This document shows positions 26,655 to 35,636 of a stretch of 64,000 nucleotides of DNA, piece by piece. The DNA comes from an uncultured Sphingomonadales bacterium (GTDB lineage: Bacteria; Pseudomonadota; Alphaproteobacteria; Sphingomonadales; Sphingomonadaceae): positions 1-64,000 of the forward strand of contig CAIJLZ010000012.1 of the NCBI GenBank assembly GCA_903821605.1, in the 5' to 3' direction. The notes under the pieces were generated by a model. The model worked only from the letters and a program-made list of their open reading frames with translations. It was not told the DNA's origin and ran no database searches. Each line of letters starts with the position of its first letter. Positions within the stretch are counted from its first letter, which is position 1. The position numbers and the translations under genes are program-made.

Positions 26655-28109
26655 TCACCCCCAAACGAATTGGTCTATCTCTGGCGAAGCCATTGCCTGA
26701 ACAAATGCATCATAGCTCCACGGCCAGGTCAACGGCACGCCATCCTTGTCCAGATACCAGCTTGAACAGCCCGACCCGAAGATGGTGCCGCGCGCCGCTT
26801 CAATACGGCGCCGGTCATAGTCGGCATGAGCCGCTTTCGTAGGCTGCACTGTGCGGGACTTGCCGGCTAGGATCGGCTTGATCAATTGCGCGATATAGGC
26901 CCATTGCTGTTCGGCAATGTCGATCAGAGAGAAATTGCCGACAGGACCGGTAGGCCCGTTGAGCATGAAAAAGTTGGGAAATCCGGGCAAGGCAACCGCA
27001 TAATGTGCCGTCGGACGATCCTTCCATAGTGCATCAAGGTCTGCACCATCGGCACCCTTTACTTTGGTCGGTCGAATGAATCGGTCAGCGCGAAAACCGG
27101 TGGCCAGCACGATCACATCCAACGGGTGGAAGGTCCCATCGATCATGCGGATGCCCTGCGGCTCGATCCGATCGATGCTCCCCGTTTCGATCGACACCGC
27201 AGCGGCTTGTGCCGCCTCATAGTAACTCCACGAATAGATCAGCCGCTTGCACGCTGCGCGATAATCCGGCCGCAGCTTTTCACGCAAGGCCGGGTCGCGC
27301 ACCGACTCTTCCAGATTGCGGCGGCAGAGATTCTCGATCTCCTGCATCGCAGGGCTATCGGGATCTATAATTGCGCTGTTGAACCGGCGTATGCCGCCCC
27401 AGTATTCGTCGCCCAACCTGATCGCGTCGATCTTGGTCACGTCTGCACGAAATGCAGCGCGATCCTCATCCGAATAGGCAAACTGCTGGACCGGCATGAT
27501 CCATTGTGGTGAACGCTGAAAATGGAGCAGTCGCTCGGCCCGCTCGGCCAGCGCAGTCACGATCTGGACACCGGTCGATCCGTTGCCGATCACCCCGACG
27601 CGCTTGCCATCAAGCACCACGCTGTCATCCCAGCGCGCCGAATGAAAGATGGCGCCGGCAAAGCTATCCTTGCCGGAAAAGACCGGCTCGTTGACATGAT
27701 GTAGCACGCCCGATGCGGCGATGACGATGTCCGCGCTGTCCTCGGCCCCGTCGGCCAGCGTCACGCGCCAGCATTCTCCATCCCACACGCAGGCCGTCAC
27801 TTCGGTGTTAAAGCGGATGAAATCGCGGACCCCGAAATCGTCGACCACCTTTTCAAAATAGGCCTTTATCTCAGCCCCGGGGGCATAGAACGCGCTCCAT
27901 TCAGCATGGGGAGCAAAGCTGTAGGTATAGCAATGCGCAGGCACATCGCAGGTCAGGCCGGGATAGCGGTTCTCTCGCCAGGTACCCCCGATCGAAGCAC
28001 CCTTTTCATAGAGGGTGAAATTACTCTGTCCCGCCTGCTTCAGACGAACCGCGGCCAAAATGCCGGACATCCCGGCTCCGATGACAATGAAGCGAAGCGG
28101 GCGGGTCAT
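26655..28109 (-). CDS. Flavin-containing Baeyer-Villiger-type monooxygenase
   Basis: 484 residues. FAD Rossmann motif GAGMSG (about 12-17), GGTW segment, the Baeyer-Villiger fingerprint F-x-G-x3-H-x3-W-D (FAGAIFHSARWDD, about 155), and the NADPH Rossmann motif GNGSTG. These enzymes insert oxygen next to a ketone or oxidise heteroatoms, often opening alicyclic rings. The start overlaps the E2 stop by 4 bases, so it is the last gene of an operon with E1 and E2 of a 2-oxoacid dehydrogenase. Its stop lies exactly at the border with the mosaic of gene remnants, so a slightly altered C-terminus cannot be excluded. Confidence 0.87.
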   Translation of the reverse strand: MTRPLRFIVIGAGMSGILAAVRLKQAGQSNFTLYEKGASIGGTWRENRYPGLTCDVPAHCYTYSFAPHAEWSAFYAPGAEIKAYFEKVVDDFGVRDFIRFNTEVTACVWDGECWRVTLADGAEDSADIVIAASGVLHHVNEPVFSGKDSFAGAIFHSARWDDSVVLDGKRVGVIGNGSTGVQIVTALAERAERLLHFQRSPQWIMPVQQFAYSDEDRAAFRADVTKIDAIRLGDEYWGGIRRFNSAIIDPDSPAMQEIENLCRRNLEESVRDPALREKLRPDYRAACKRLIYSWSYYEAAQAAAVSIETGSIDRIEPQGIRMIDGTFHPLDVIVLATGFRADRFIRPTKVKGADGADLDALWKDRPTAHYAVALPGFPNFFMLNGPTGPVGNFSLIDIAEQQWAYIAQLIKPILAGKSRTVQPTKAAHADYDRRRIEAARGTIFGSGCSSWYLDKDGVPLTWPWSYDAFVQAMASPEIDQFVWG

Positions 28110-29344
28110 AGCGATTCGATCCTGGACTTGAGCGTATTGAGAAAGGCGATCACCGGCCCGCCATCAAGCGCGCGATGATCGAAGGACAGCGACAGGCAGA
28201 TCGAAGGACGCACGGCCATCGCCCAACCGTCACCGTCACGCACCGCACAGGGCGCATGGACGATACCGGGCAGGCCCAGCAACGCCACTTGCGGTGGATT
28301 GAGCAGGGCTTCAGCTCGCAACACGGGCCCCACCGATCCCGGGTTCGAAATTGTAAAGCTGCCCCCAACTAGGTCCTCGGGCCGCAAAAATCCATTGCGC
28401 GCCTTGGCCGCCAGCGCGGCGATGGCCTCGGTCATTCCCAGCGCGCTCAGCCGCTCGGCATGACGCACCACCGGCACCACCAGACCTTCCGGTGTATCCA
28501 CCGCGATGCCCAGATGCACGGTACGGAACTGCAACATCGCGTCGTCACGCCAATGCGCGTTCAGTCGAGGATGTTCTAGCAGCGCCACTGCTGCTGCGTG
28601 CGCAATCATGCCGAGCACAGAGGCCCCGCGGCCTTGTGACGATTTGCGAAACGCCATCAGCGCGGTCAGGTCCACGGCCATGTCGGCAGTCAATGTTGGA
28701 ATCGCTGAGGCTTGCACCATGCGTTGTGCAATCGCGCGACGACGCATGCTGTGCAGCAGAACGTCTGCATCCGCAGACACGCCGTCCGCCACCTCGGCAG
28801 CAAAAGCACTCTCAGCCGTGACCGGCGAAAGTAAATGCGCGTTCAGTGCGGCCAGTACATCCTTGCCGCCGATCTTACCCCCGACGCCAGTCCCCGCCAC
28901 ATGGTCCAGATCGACCGCATGTTGCGCGGCAAGCCGCCTTGCCAACGGGGATATCCTCCGCCCACCCGCAGCCGCCCGGGGCAAGGGCCGCACCTCTGCC
29001 ATTGGCGCCACGCTTGTCGGAACCGGCACCACTTTGGGGCCAGCGACATCGGCAATCGCCTTAACGGTTTGCCCTTTCAGCGCCTGTGCGATTAAGGTCG
29101 GAGTAGTGCCCGGCGCGACCCAAAGACCAACGCGGTCGCCAACCTTGAACTCGTCGCCCGCCTGCGCAATGTGCTTGGCTAGCACGCCTCCCGCATCGGC
29201 CTCGACCTCGACCGACGTCTTGTCGGTCTCGATCTCGTAAAGCACTTGCCCCGGCGTAAAAGTTTCGCCTTCCGCCGCACGCCACTGCAGCAGGCGGGCG
29301 TTTTCCACGGAACCCATCCGGGGAATGCACAGATCCTTCAACAT
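28106..29344 (-). CDS. 2-oxoacid dehydrogenase E2 (dihydrolipoamide acyltransferase)
   Basis: 412 residues from the ATG at 29344. A lipoyl domain (about 1-78) has the lipoylated Lys at about 42 (EIETDKTSVEVEA). A peripheral subunit-binding domain (ISPLARRLAAQHAVDLDHVA, then GTGVGGKI) is followed by an acyltransferase domain with the catalytic SFDHRALDGGPV near the end. It receives an acyl group from E1 and passes it to CoA. It sits between E1 beta (10 bases upstream) and the monooxygenase (4-base overlap). No E3 is encoded here; a housekeeping lipoamide dehydrogenase would be shared. Confidence 0.92.
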   Translation of the reverse strand: MLKDLCIPRMGSVENARLLQWRAAEGETFTPGQVLYEIETDKTSVEVEADAGGVLAKHIAQAGDEFKVGDRVGLWVAPGTTPTLIAQALKGQTVKAIADVAGPKVVPVPTSVAPMAEVRPLPRAAAGGRRISPLARRLAAQHAVDLDHVAGTGVGGKIGGKDVLAALNAHLLSPVTAESAFAAEVADGVSADADVLLHSMRRRAIAQRMVQASAIPTLTADMAVDLTALMAFRKSSQGRGASVLGMIAHAAAVALLEHPRLNAHWRDDAMLQFRTVHLGIAVDTPEGLVVPVVRHAERLSALGMTEAIAALAAKARNGFLRPEDLVGGSFTISNPGSVGPVLRAEALLNPPQVALLGLPGIVHAPCAVRDGDGWAMAVRPSICLSLSFDHRALDGGPVIAFLNTLKSRIESL

Positions 29345-29354
29345 TACAGCCTCC

Positions 29355-30338
29355 TCAGATCGCTGCCAGCCGGCGGGCTTCACCGGTGATGGTATCGACC
29401 GAGGGAATTGCCGCCTGCTCAAGCTCGGCACTCTGGCATAGCGGAAAGTCTTTGGCGCCCAGCCTCAGCACCGGCGCCTCCAGATCAAAGAACGCACGCT
29501 CCTGTATCTGGGCAGCAATCTCTGCACCCGGCCCGGCGGTGCGAAATGCCTCGTGCACCACCATCGCACGGTGGGTGCGCGTCACCGATTCAAGCACGCA
29601 ATCCCAGTCCAGCGGAACTAGGCTGCGCAAATCGATCACCTCGGCGTCAACCCCCTCGCTCGCTAGCCGTTCTGCGGCCTCAAGCGAACGGGGTACCATC
29701 GAACCATAGGTAATGATGGAAAGGTCGCTGCCTGCACGCCGCGTAGCCGCCTTGCCGATCGGTACGATGAAATCAGGATCGAGCGGCACCTCCCCACGCG
29801 ACCAGCCGAGGCCCTGCACCGAATGGAACAGCACCGGATTGGGTTCACGCAGCGCAGATTTCATCAGACCCTTGGCATCTTCCGCAGTCGAAGGCACCAC
29901 CACCTTCAGCCCGGGGAAATGCATTCCTAGTACCTCGGTGCAAGAAGAATGCTCCGGCCCTGCGCCGCCCATCGCACCGATGGGAAAGATGATCACTGCC
30001 GTCATCGGCACGTCCAGCCCGTGCATATACCGCCACTTGGCCAGTTTGTGATATATCTCGTCGCCCGCGATCAGTGCAAAATCGCCAAAGCCCATGTTGA
30101 TCACGGGCTTCATACCCGCGATCGCCGCGCCAGCGGCTAGGCCCGCCTCAAATGCCTCGGCAATCCCGCAGTCGAGCACGCGATCGGTTCCGAATTCGGA
30201 AACTAGGCCCTTCTCCATGCCGAACCACCCGCCGGTAACGACGCCCTGACCCATGATGAAAATGGAATCGTCAGCACGCATTTCCTCAACGAGACCAAGT
30301 CCCATCGCAGCATTATAACCCATCACCTCATGCGACAT
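29355..30338 (-). CDS. 2-oxoacid dehydrogenase E1, beta subunit
   Basis: 327 residues, whole-length transketolase-like beta subunit. The TPP-binding Glu region (DCGIAEAFEAGLAAGAAIAG), FGDFALIAGDEIYHKLAKW and the C-terminal half (SLEAAERLASEGVDAEVIDL, then RSLVPLD, then VVHEAF) match PDH/BCKDH/acetoin dehydrogenase beta chains. With E1 alpha it decarboxylates a 2-oxo acid or cleaves acetoin-like compounds. It overlaps the E1 alpha gene by 11 bases. Substrate specificity cannot be read from the sequence; context suggests an acid made during degradation by the surrounding island. Confidence 0.9.
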   Translation of the reverse strand: MSHEVMGYNAAMGLGLVEEMRADDSIFIMGQGVVTGGWFGMEKGLVSEFGTDRVLDCGIAEAFEAGLAAGAAIAGMKPVINMGFGDFALIAGDEIYHKLAKWRYMHGLDVPMTAVIIFPIGAMGGAGPEHSSCTEVLGMHFPGLKVVVPSTAEDAKGLMKSALREPNPVLFHSVQGLGWSRGEVPLDPDFIVPIGKAATRRAGSDLSIITYGSMVPRSLEAAERLASEGVDAEVIDLRSLVPLDWDCVLESVTRTHRAMVVHEAFRTAGPGAEIAAQIQERAFFDLEAPVLRLGAKDFPLCQSAELEQAAIPSVDTITGEARRLAAI

Positions 30339-31275
30339 GGTAGAGGTCCCTCTCGATCACCGAAGCATCGGGCTCGGGTGCCGCCTTTGCCGCTTCATAC
30401 GCTACGGCCACTTCCGCATCAGCCTGCTCGATCAGTCTCGCCGCCTCATTGCCGCTCAGGCGCGCCGCCAACAGCTCCAACGGATCACGATAATCCTTTA
30501 AGTAGTCGGGATCCCGATAATGCTGAGGATCACCAGCATAGTGCCCGTGCTTGCGGGTCACCTTCGCCTCGATCAGCGTCGGCCCCTCGCCAGCACGTGC
30601 CCGCGCGACAGCCTCCACTGTCACCTCATAAACGGCAACCGCATCCTGCCCGTCAACGATCACGCCGGGAATGCCGTAGCCCTTGGCCAGGTTCGCGATA
30701 TCAGCCGAAGCGGAGACATGTTCAGTCCTCGTGCCCACCAGCAATCCGTTATTCTCGCAGAAATAGATCAACGGCAGTTTCCACGCCGCCGCGTGCATCA
30801 TCGTTTCGTGAAATGTACCGCGCGACGCCGTCCCGTCTCCAAAATCGGCCAGACTGACGCGACCGTCCTTGCGGATCTTCGAAGCAAGCGCCGATCCTGC
30901 CGCCAGCGGATAGACCGAGCCCAATGTTGCGCCCTCACCCATGATGCCTAGGCCATAGTCCGACCAATGCGGCACGCCGCCGCCCTTGCCGCGCGTTGCC
31001 CCATTCATCTTGCCGAGCAAGTCACCAAGAATCGGTAACGGGTCCATGCCCTTTCCGATCGCCCAGGCACACCCGCGTCCCTGATACCACAGGTAGTCAT
31101 CACTCCTGAGCGCAGCGGCGGCACCGATCGGCGCCGCCTCCTGCCCCTCACCGGGATGCCACCAACCCGAAAAGCGCTCCTCGCGCGTGTGACGCAGCAT
31201 CAGCAGTTCAATCGCGCGTGAAACCGCCATCTTGTGGAACATGTCTGTAAGCAGCGCAGGCTCTGGCGCAGCCAT
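30328..31275 (-). CDS. 2-oxoacid dehydrogenase E1, alpha subunit
   Basis: 315 residues. The thiamine pyrophosphate motif GDGTASRGTFHETMMHAA with ICENN-like FCENNG (about 148-178) is complete, and the heterotetramer-type length matches acetoin dehydrogenase or branched-chain E1 alpha chains. It is the first gene of the E1 alpha-E1 beta-E2-monooxygenase operon, which starts 231 bases from the divergent flavin oxidoreductase gene. The shared intergenic region carries the ACGCA-type inverted repeat found elsewhere in the island, so its control by the island's Lrp-type regulators is likely. Confidence 0.9.
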   Translation of the reverse strand: MAAPEPALLTDMFHKMAVSRAIELLMLRHTREERFSGWWHPGEGQEAAPIGAAAALRSDDYLWYQGRGCAWAIGKGMDPLPILGDLLGKMNGATRGKGGGVPHWSDYGLGIMGEGATLGSVYPLAAGSALASKIRKDGRVSLADFGDGTASRGTFHETMMHAAAWKLPLIYFCENNGLLVGTRTEHVSASADIANLAKGYGIPGVIVDGQDAVAVYEVTVEAVARARAGEGPTLIEAKVTRKHGHYAGDPQHYRDPDYLKDYRDPLELLAARLSGNEAARLIEQADAEVAVAYEAAKAAPEPDASVIERDLYHVA

Positions 31276-31337
31276 GGTACCTCTCCCGTGATCAACTCAT
31301 CTGTTGCGCCTTGCAGCGTCTAAACGCGTCCCCTTGA

Positions 31338-31385
31338 AATACGCATTTCATTAACAATGTCAACAATAGTGACATTTTGCGTATT
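31338..31385. promoter_or_regulatory. Nested inverted repeat, island operator 1
   Basis: Outer arms AATACGCA (31338-31345) and TGCGTATT (31378-31385); inner arms AATGTCA (31356-31362) and TGACATT (31370-31376). Read on the minus strand the right half gives TACGCAAAATGTCA, close to the half-site at 40420 (ACGCAAAACATCA). It lies between the divergent E1 alpha and flavin oxidoreductase genes. Confidence 0.6.
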
Positions 31386-31506
31386 TTTTTCGCGCAGTTC
31401 AGTTCGTTTTCGATTGAGCAGCCCCGCCATTCACGATAAGTCATGCTCCAAGCAGCGCCATAACAACGGTGTTGCACGAGAGTATGTCTGTCGAGGCCCC
31501 GCCATC

Positions 31507-33642
31507 ATGTCCCAACGCACGTACAAACATTTGTTAAGCCCGGGCCGAATCAACCAGCTCGAACTTCGCAACCGCATCTTCTTCTCGCCCATGGGCTCCA
31601 ACCTTGCCGAAGAAGACGGCAGCGTGGGCGATCGCCTGCGCACTTACTATGTGGAACGCGCGAAGGGTGGCGCCGCACTGATCACGATGGGATCCGTTTC
31701 TGTCGGCTTCCCCGAAGGCGCCAGCAACTGGCGTCAAGAAGCGATCAGCGATGACCGCTTCATTCCCTCGCTGCAGCGTCTGGCCGACGAAATTCACGAG
31801 CATGGCGGCAAATTGTGTGTGCAGCTCCACCATGGCGGGCTGGTCGCCATGACAGACATGCTCGATGGCCGTGCCGTAGCATGCCCCAACCCACCGCCTG
31901 CGTCTAAGGAGAGTGGTGATTTCGTTGATGTGATGCTTTCCGAGGAACAGGTGAAGTTCTTCGAACCCTATGCCAAAATGGGCGAGGTCCATTACAATTC
32001 ACTCGATGCAATGGGCGTGGATCACATCGTTGATCTCTTCGCCCGTGCCGCCGTTCGCGCGAAGCAGGCCGGTATCGATGCGGTCGAACTGCACGCCGGC
32101 CACGGCTATATCTTCTCCTCCTTCCTCTCGCCCGCCTATAATCACCGCACCGACGAATTCGGCGGATCGGTAGAAAATCGTGCGCGGTTGTTGACAAAAA
32201 CGATCCGCGCTGTTCGCGCTGCGGTTGGCCCAGACTATCCGGTGTGGATGCGGTTCGATAGTCAGGAGTTCCTGATGGACTATGGCATCACGCTAGACGA
32301 TGCGATCACCGTCGCCAAACTGGCCGAGGCCGCCGGACTGGATGCAATCCATGTGTCTGCCCACGGCGACGGCAACTATGGCGCGACCTATTCCACCGGC
32401 CACGCCACAGATATCCGCAACGGCTTTGTCGACAATGCTGCCGCGATCAAGGCGGCCGTCTCCATCCCGGTTATCTGCCCCGGCCGGATCGAGCCAGAGG
32501 ACGCCGATCGCTTTATTGCGCAAGGCAAGCTTGATTTCGTCACGATGGGCCGAAAGCTGCTGGCGGATCCCCACATGCCAAACAAGTTGGCCGCTGGAAC
32601 ACCGCAGGCGGTCCGCCCTTGCGTCTATTGCTACACCTGCATCAGCGCGATCTTCAACTCTAGCCACATCATGTGTGCGGTAAACCCGTTGACCGGCTTC
32701 GAAACCGAACGCCAGCCCGTCGCATCAGATCGCCGCAAAGTCATACTGGTGGTTGGCGGCGGCCCTGGCGGCATGGCCTCGGCCCGCGAACTAGCAGATA
32801 AAGGGCACAAGGTCGTACTCTGCGAAACGACCAACCGCCTTGGCGGCACCGCACAATTCGCCTCAGTCGCCTACGCACCCAACCAGCGCATCGTCGATTG
32901 GCTAAAGCGCGAAGTAGCCGCACGCTCGATAGACGTGCGCCTGAACACCCGTGCCACGCCCGATCTCGCCCGTGCGATTGGCGCAGACGAAGTCATCGTT
33001 GCCACCGGTGCAAGCCGCGCCATGCCGCCCATCCCGGGCGCGGATCGCGATTTCGTATTTTCAGGCGACGACATGCGCAATCTCGTGCTCGGCCAGAATC
33101 TCGGGAGCCTTGTGAATAAGACGGGTGCCGGCACGCGCCTTGCTATGAAGGTCGGCCGCATGACCGGCCTCACCAGACACCTTGGACTGCTGCGTCTCGG
33201 TTCAAAGGCATGGCTGCCATTGGGCAAGCAAGTCGTGATCATTGGCGGCGAACTGGTTGGGCTTGAACTCGCGGAATTCCTCGCCCATCGCGACCGTAAG
33301 GTAACAGTGCTTGAAGAATCCAGCCGTGTGGGCAAGGGTATTCCTCTGGTCCGCCGCTTCCGCGCGGTCAATGGTTGCCGTGATCTTGGCGTTGCAATGC
33401 TGACCGAAGCCGCTGATTTCCAAATTGGTTACAATCAGGTCACATATCGTAACGCCCATGGGCAGGAACGCACCATCCACGCCGATACAGTGATCGTGGC
33501 CAAGGGCGCGACAGCGGACGAAACGCTGGCCGATGCGATGAGGGCCGCCGGGTTCACCGTCCACACCGTCGGCGACTGCACGGGCGTAGGCTACATCGAA
33601 GGCGCGATGCGTGATGCCGCCCTTGTCACGCAGGGTATCTGA
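31507..33642 (+). CDS. Old-yellow-enzyme family NADH:flavin oxidoreductase, 2,4-dienoyl-CoA reductase-like
   Basis: 711 residues from the ATG at 31507; an upstream open stretch is leader. Residues 1-350 form an FMN TIM barrel (SPMGSNLAEEDG, QLHHGG, HAGHGYIFSSFLSPAYNHRT, EFGGSVENR). The 4Fe-4S Cys cluster (CVYCYTC and HIMCAVNP, about 377-399) follows, then an FAD/NADH domain with VVGGGPGGMASAREL (about 420) and a second Rossmann motif VIIGGELVGLELAEFL. Members reduce enone or dienoyl double bonds (FadH, BaiCD/BaiH). In this island it may reduce a ring enone. It heads a five-gene operon. Confidence 0.9.
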   Translation: MSQRTYKHLLSPGRINQLELRNRIFFSPMGSNLAEEDGSVGDRLRTYYVERAKGGAALITMGSVSVGFPEGASNWRQEAISDDRFIPSLQRLADEIHEHGGKLCVQLHHGGLVAMTDMLDGRAVACPNPPPASKESGDFVDVMLSEEQVKFFEPYAKMGEVHYNSLDAMGVDHIVDLFARAAVRAKQAGIDAVELHAGHGYIFSSFLSPAYNHRTDEFGGSVENRARLLTKTIRAVRAAVGPDYPVWMRFDSQEFLMDYGITLDDAITVAKLAEAAGLDAIHVSAHGDGNYGATYSTGHATDIRNGFVDNAAAIKAAVSIPVICPGRIEPEDADRFIAQGKLDFVTMGRKLLADPHMPNKLAAGTPQAVRPCVYCYTCISAIFNSSHIMCAVNPLTGFETERQPVASDRRKVILVVGGGPGGMASARELADKGHKVVLCETTNRLGGTAQFASVAYAPNQRIVDWLKREVAARSIDVRLNTRATPDLARAIGADEVIVATGASRAMPPIPGADRDFVFSGDDMRNLVLGQNLGSLVNKTGAGTRLAMKVGRMTGLTRHLGLLRLGSKAWLPLGKQVVIIGGELVGLELAEFLAHRDRKVTVLEESSRVGKGIPLVRRFRAVNGCRDLGVAMLTEAADFQIGYNQVTYRNAHGQERTIHADTVIVAKGATADETLADAMRAAGFTVHTVGDCTGVGYIEGAMRDAALVTQGI

Positions 33643-33646
33643 AGTG

Positions 33647-34852
33647 ATGCTAGACCACACCCCCGACCGCAACGCCGGCCCGATGGTTGCAGCGGTCTGC
33701 GTTGCGGGTCCCGCGCTCGTCGCACTGATCCCGATGGCGGCGGCGCCCGCGCTCGTCGCCATGGCTATCCATTTCGGCACCGGCGCGGACGACGCGCTCT
33801 TCTCACAGATTGTGATGACCCTTCCTGCGCTCATGCTGATTGTTGCTGCGCCTCTGGCCGGCCTGCTCGCGGGGCGGATCGGCCAACGCGCGGTCCTACT
33901 GTTCTCCCTGACGCTGTATGTGATCGGCGGTGCGGGTGTCCTGTTCATTGGAAGCAGCACGGCACTGGTTGCACTGCGCCTAATTCTTGGCATTGGCGGT
34001 GGCGGGGTGCTTACCTCGTGTCTCGGCCTGATCGGCGATCACTTTTCGGGCCACAAGCGCGAACGCGTTCTTGGCTGGGTGACTTCTGCGTCATCACTGC
34101 TCGCCGGTCTTGCGCTGATCGGTGGCGGCCGACTGGTGGATTTCGGGGGGTGGCAAGCGCCGTTCTCGCTCTACCTGCTCGGTATCCCCACGTTGGCGGC
34201 AGCCTTTACAGTCATTCGCAATTCGCCCGCCTGCCCGCCTACAGCGCCCTCTGGCACCCCCGTGCCACTCCTGACAACTCCGGTACGAGACCTTGCTCGG
34301 GTATGGCCCTATTACGCCCTGCTGGTGCTGCTCACGCTTGGCATGTTTACCCCGGCGATCCAGGCGGGCTTTCTACTTTCGGCGAGGGGGATGGGCAGCG
34401 CGCAAACCATCGGCAGCGTCATTGCAGCGACATCGTTCGTGGCGATGGTCACCGCCTTAGCTTTTGGCCCGCTGCGTGAGCGCATTGGGCTGCATGGCTT
34501 CCTCGCGCTCGATGCGCTGTCGATGGGCCTTGGCATCCTTGTCATCGCCCTGGCTTCGCAAACGTGGCAAGTCTTTGCCGGATGCTGCCTTGTCGGCATT
34601 GGCGCGGGCATGTCCGAGCCTGCCACAGCGTCGATTATATTCAGCCGGGCCCCGGCCTATGTCCACGCGCTTGCCATGGGCGTGATCGTCAGCGCTCTGA
34701 ACGCGGGGCAATTCCTCAATCCGTTGGTGTTTGACGCGCTGCGGCAGGTCACGGGACTGGCCGGTGCGTTCATCGTTTTTGCACTGGCGCTGATTGCAAC
34801 CGCAGTCTTCGTCGCCATACGCCGCCGAGACGATCTTCTCGAAAGGACCTGA
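33647..34852 (+). CDS. MFS transporter
   Basis: 401 residues from the ATG at 33647, five bases after the preceding stop; an in-frame start upstream lies in the previous gene. About 12 hydrophobic helices with an MFS loop 2-3 motif (GLLAGRIGQRAVLL) and a helix 4 motif (LGIGGGGVLTSCLGLIGDHF). It is likely an inner membrane carrier for the substrate or a metabolite of the island. Second of a five-gene operon with the flavin oxidoreductase, an SDR, a hydrolase and DUF1214. Direction of transport is not apparent. Confidence 0.85.
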   Translation: MLDHTPDRNAGPMVAAVCVAGPALVALIPMAAAPALVAMAIHFGTGADDALFSQIVMTLPALMLIVAAPLAGLLAGRIGQRAVLLFSLTLYVIGGAGVLFIGSSTALVALRLILGIGGGGVLTSCLGLIGDHFSGHKRERVLGWVTSASSLLAGLALIGGGRLVDFGGWQAPFSLYLLGIPTLAAAFTVIRNSPACPPTAPSGTPVPLLTTPVRDLARVWPYYALLVLLTLGMFTPAIQAGFLLSARGMGSAQTIGSVIAATSFVAMVTALAFGPLRERIGLHGFLALDALSMGLGILVIALASQTWQVFAGCCLVGIGAGMSEPATASIIFSRAPAYVHALAMGVIVSALNAGQFLNPLVFDALRQVTGLAGAFIVFALALIATAVFVAIRRRDDLLERT

Positions 34853-34857
34853 ATTCC

Positions 34858-35619
34858 ATGAATCCCCGCTTCACGAACAAGCGCGTACTCCTCACCGGGG
34901 GCGCATCGGGCATCGGCCGCGCCACAGCTGAGCGCTTCGCCGCCGAAGGCGCGCGCCTCGCGATCGGCGACATTGATGTTACTGGTGCCAACGCCGTTGC
35001 GGCTGAACTGGGCGGTGTCGCGTTTGCCTATGACGCGCGCGATCCGGCCGCTGCCCCGCAGCTTGTCGAACAAGCGGTTGCGGCGCTCGGCGGTATCGAT
35101 ATCCTTCTCAACGTTGCCGGAATCATGACGTGGGGTCGGTTCGAGGAAACCTCGCCCGAAAGCTGGCAACGCACGCTCGAAATCAACTTATCTGGCCCGT
35201 TTTATCTCACGCAGGCCGCTATTCCCCATCTCAAACAGTGCAAGGGCAACATCGTCAGCGTCGCCTCTGCTGGTGGCATGCATCCAGTCTATGGCACTTC
35301 CGCCTACGGCATCAGCAAGGCCGGCGTCATCGCCATGACCCAGTCGGCCTCGCTCGAATTTGCACGCTTCGGGGTGAGGGTCAACGCGGTCGCTCCTGGC
35401 GGCGTCGCTACGCCCATGCATGAAAAAAGCACCGCTGGTAGGGGCGTCGACCCTGCCATCTTTGCCGAAGCGGCAGGCCGCAACATGCCCAAGCTGACCG
35501 ACCGACAAGCCTGCACGCCCGAAGAGGTCGCCGCTGCCATCGCATACCTCGCCTCGAACGAAGCCCGCTTTGCCACTGGCACCGTGCTCGTGCTCGACGG
35601 CGGCCAGGTAACCGGCTAA
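34858..35619 (+). CDS. Short-chain dehydrogenase/reductase (SDR)
   Basis: 253 residues, classical SDR. NAD(P)-binding TGGASGIG (about 12-19), NAG motif as NVAGIM (about 86), catalytic Ser in SVASAGG, and YGISK (about 151-155) giving the Tyr-Lys pair. An acidic residue after beta 2 (IGDIDV) favours NAD. It would interconvert an alcohol and a ketone of an island intermediate. It starts 5 bases after the MFS stop and is followed 17 bases on by the hydrolase. Confidence 0.88.
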   Translation: MNPRFTNKRVLLTGGASGIGRATAERFAAEGARLAIGDIDVTGANAVAAELGGVAFAYDARDPAAAPQLVEQAVAALGGIDILLNVAGIMTWGRFEETSPESWQRTLEINLSGPFYLTQAAIPHLKQCKGNIVSVASAGGMHPVYGTSAYGISKAGVIAMTQSASLEFARFGVRVNAVAPGGVATPMHEKSTAGRGVDPAIFAEAAGRNMPKLTDRQACTPEEVAAAIAYLASNEARFATGTVLVLDGGQVTG

Positions 35620-35636
35620 GACAAAAGGGCGACCAC

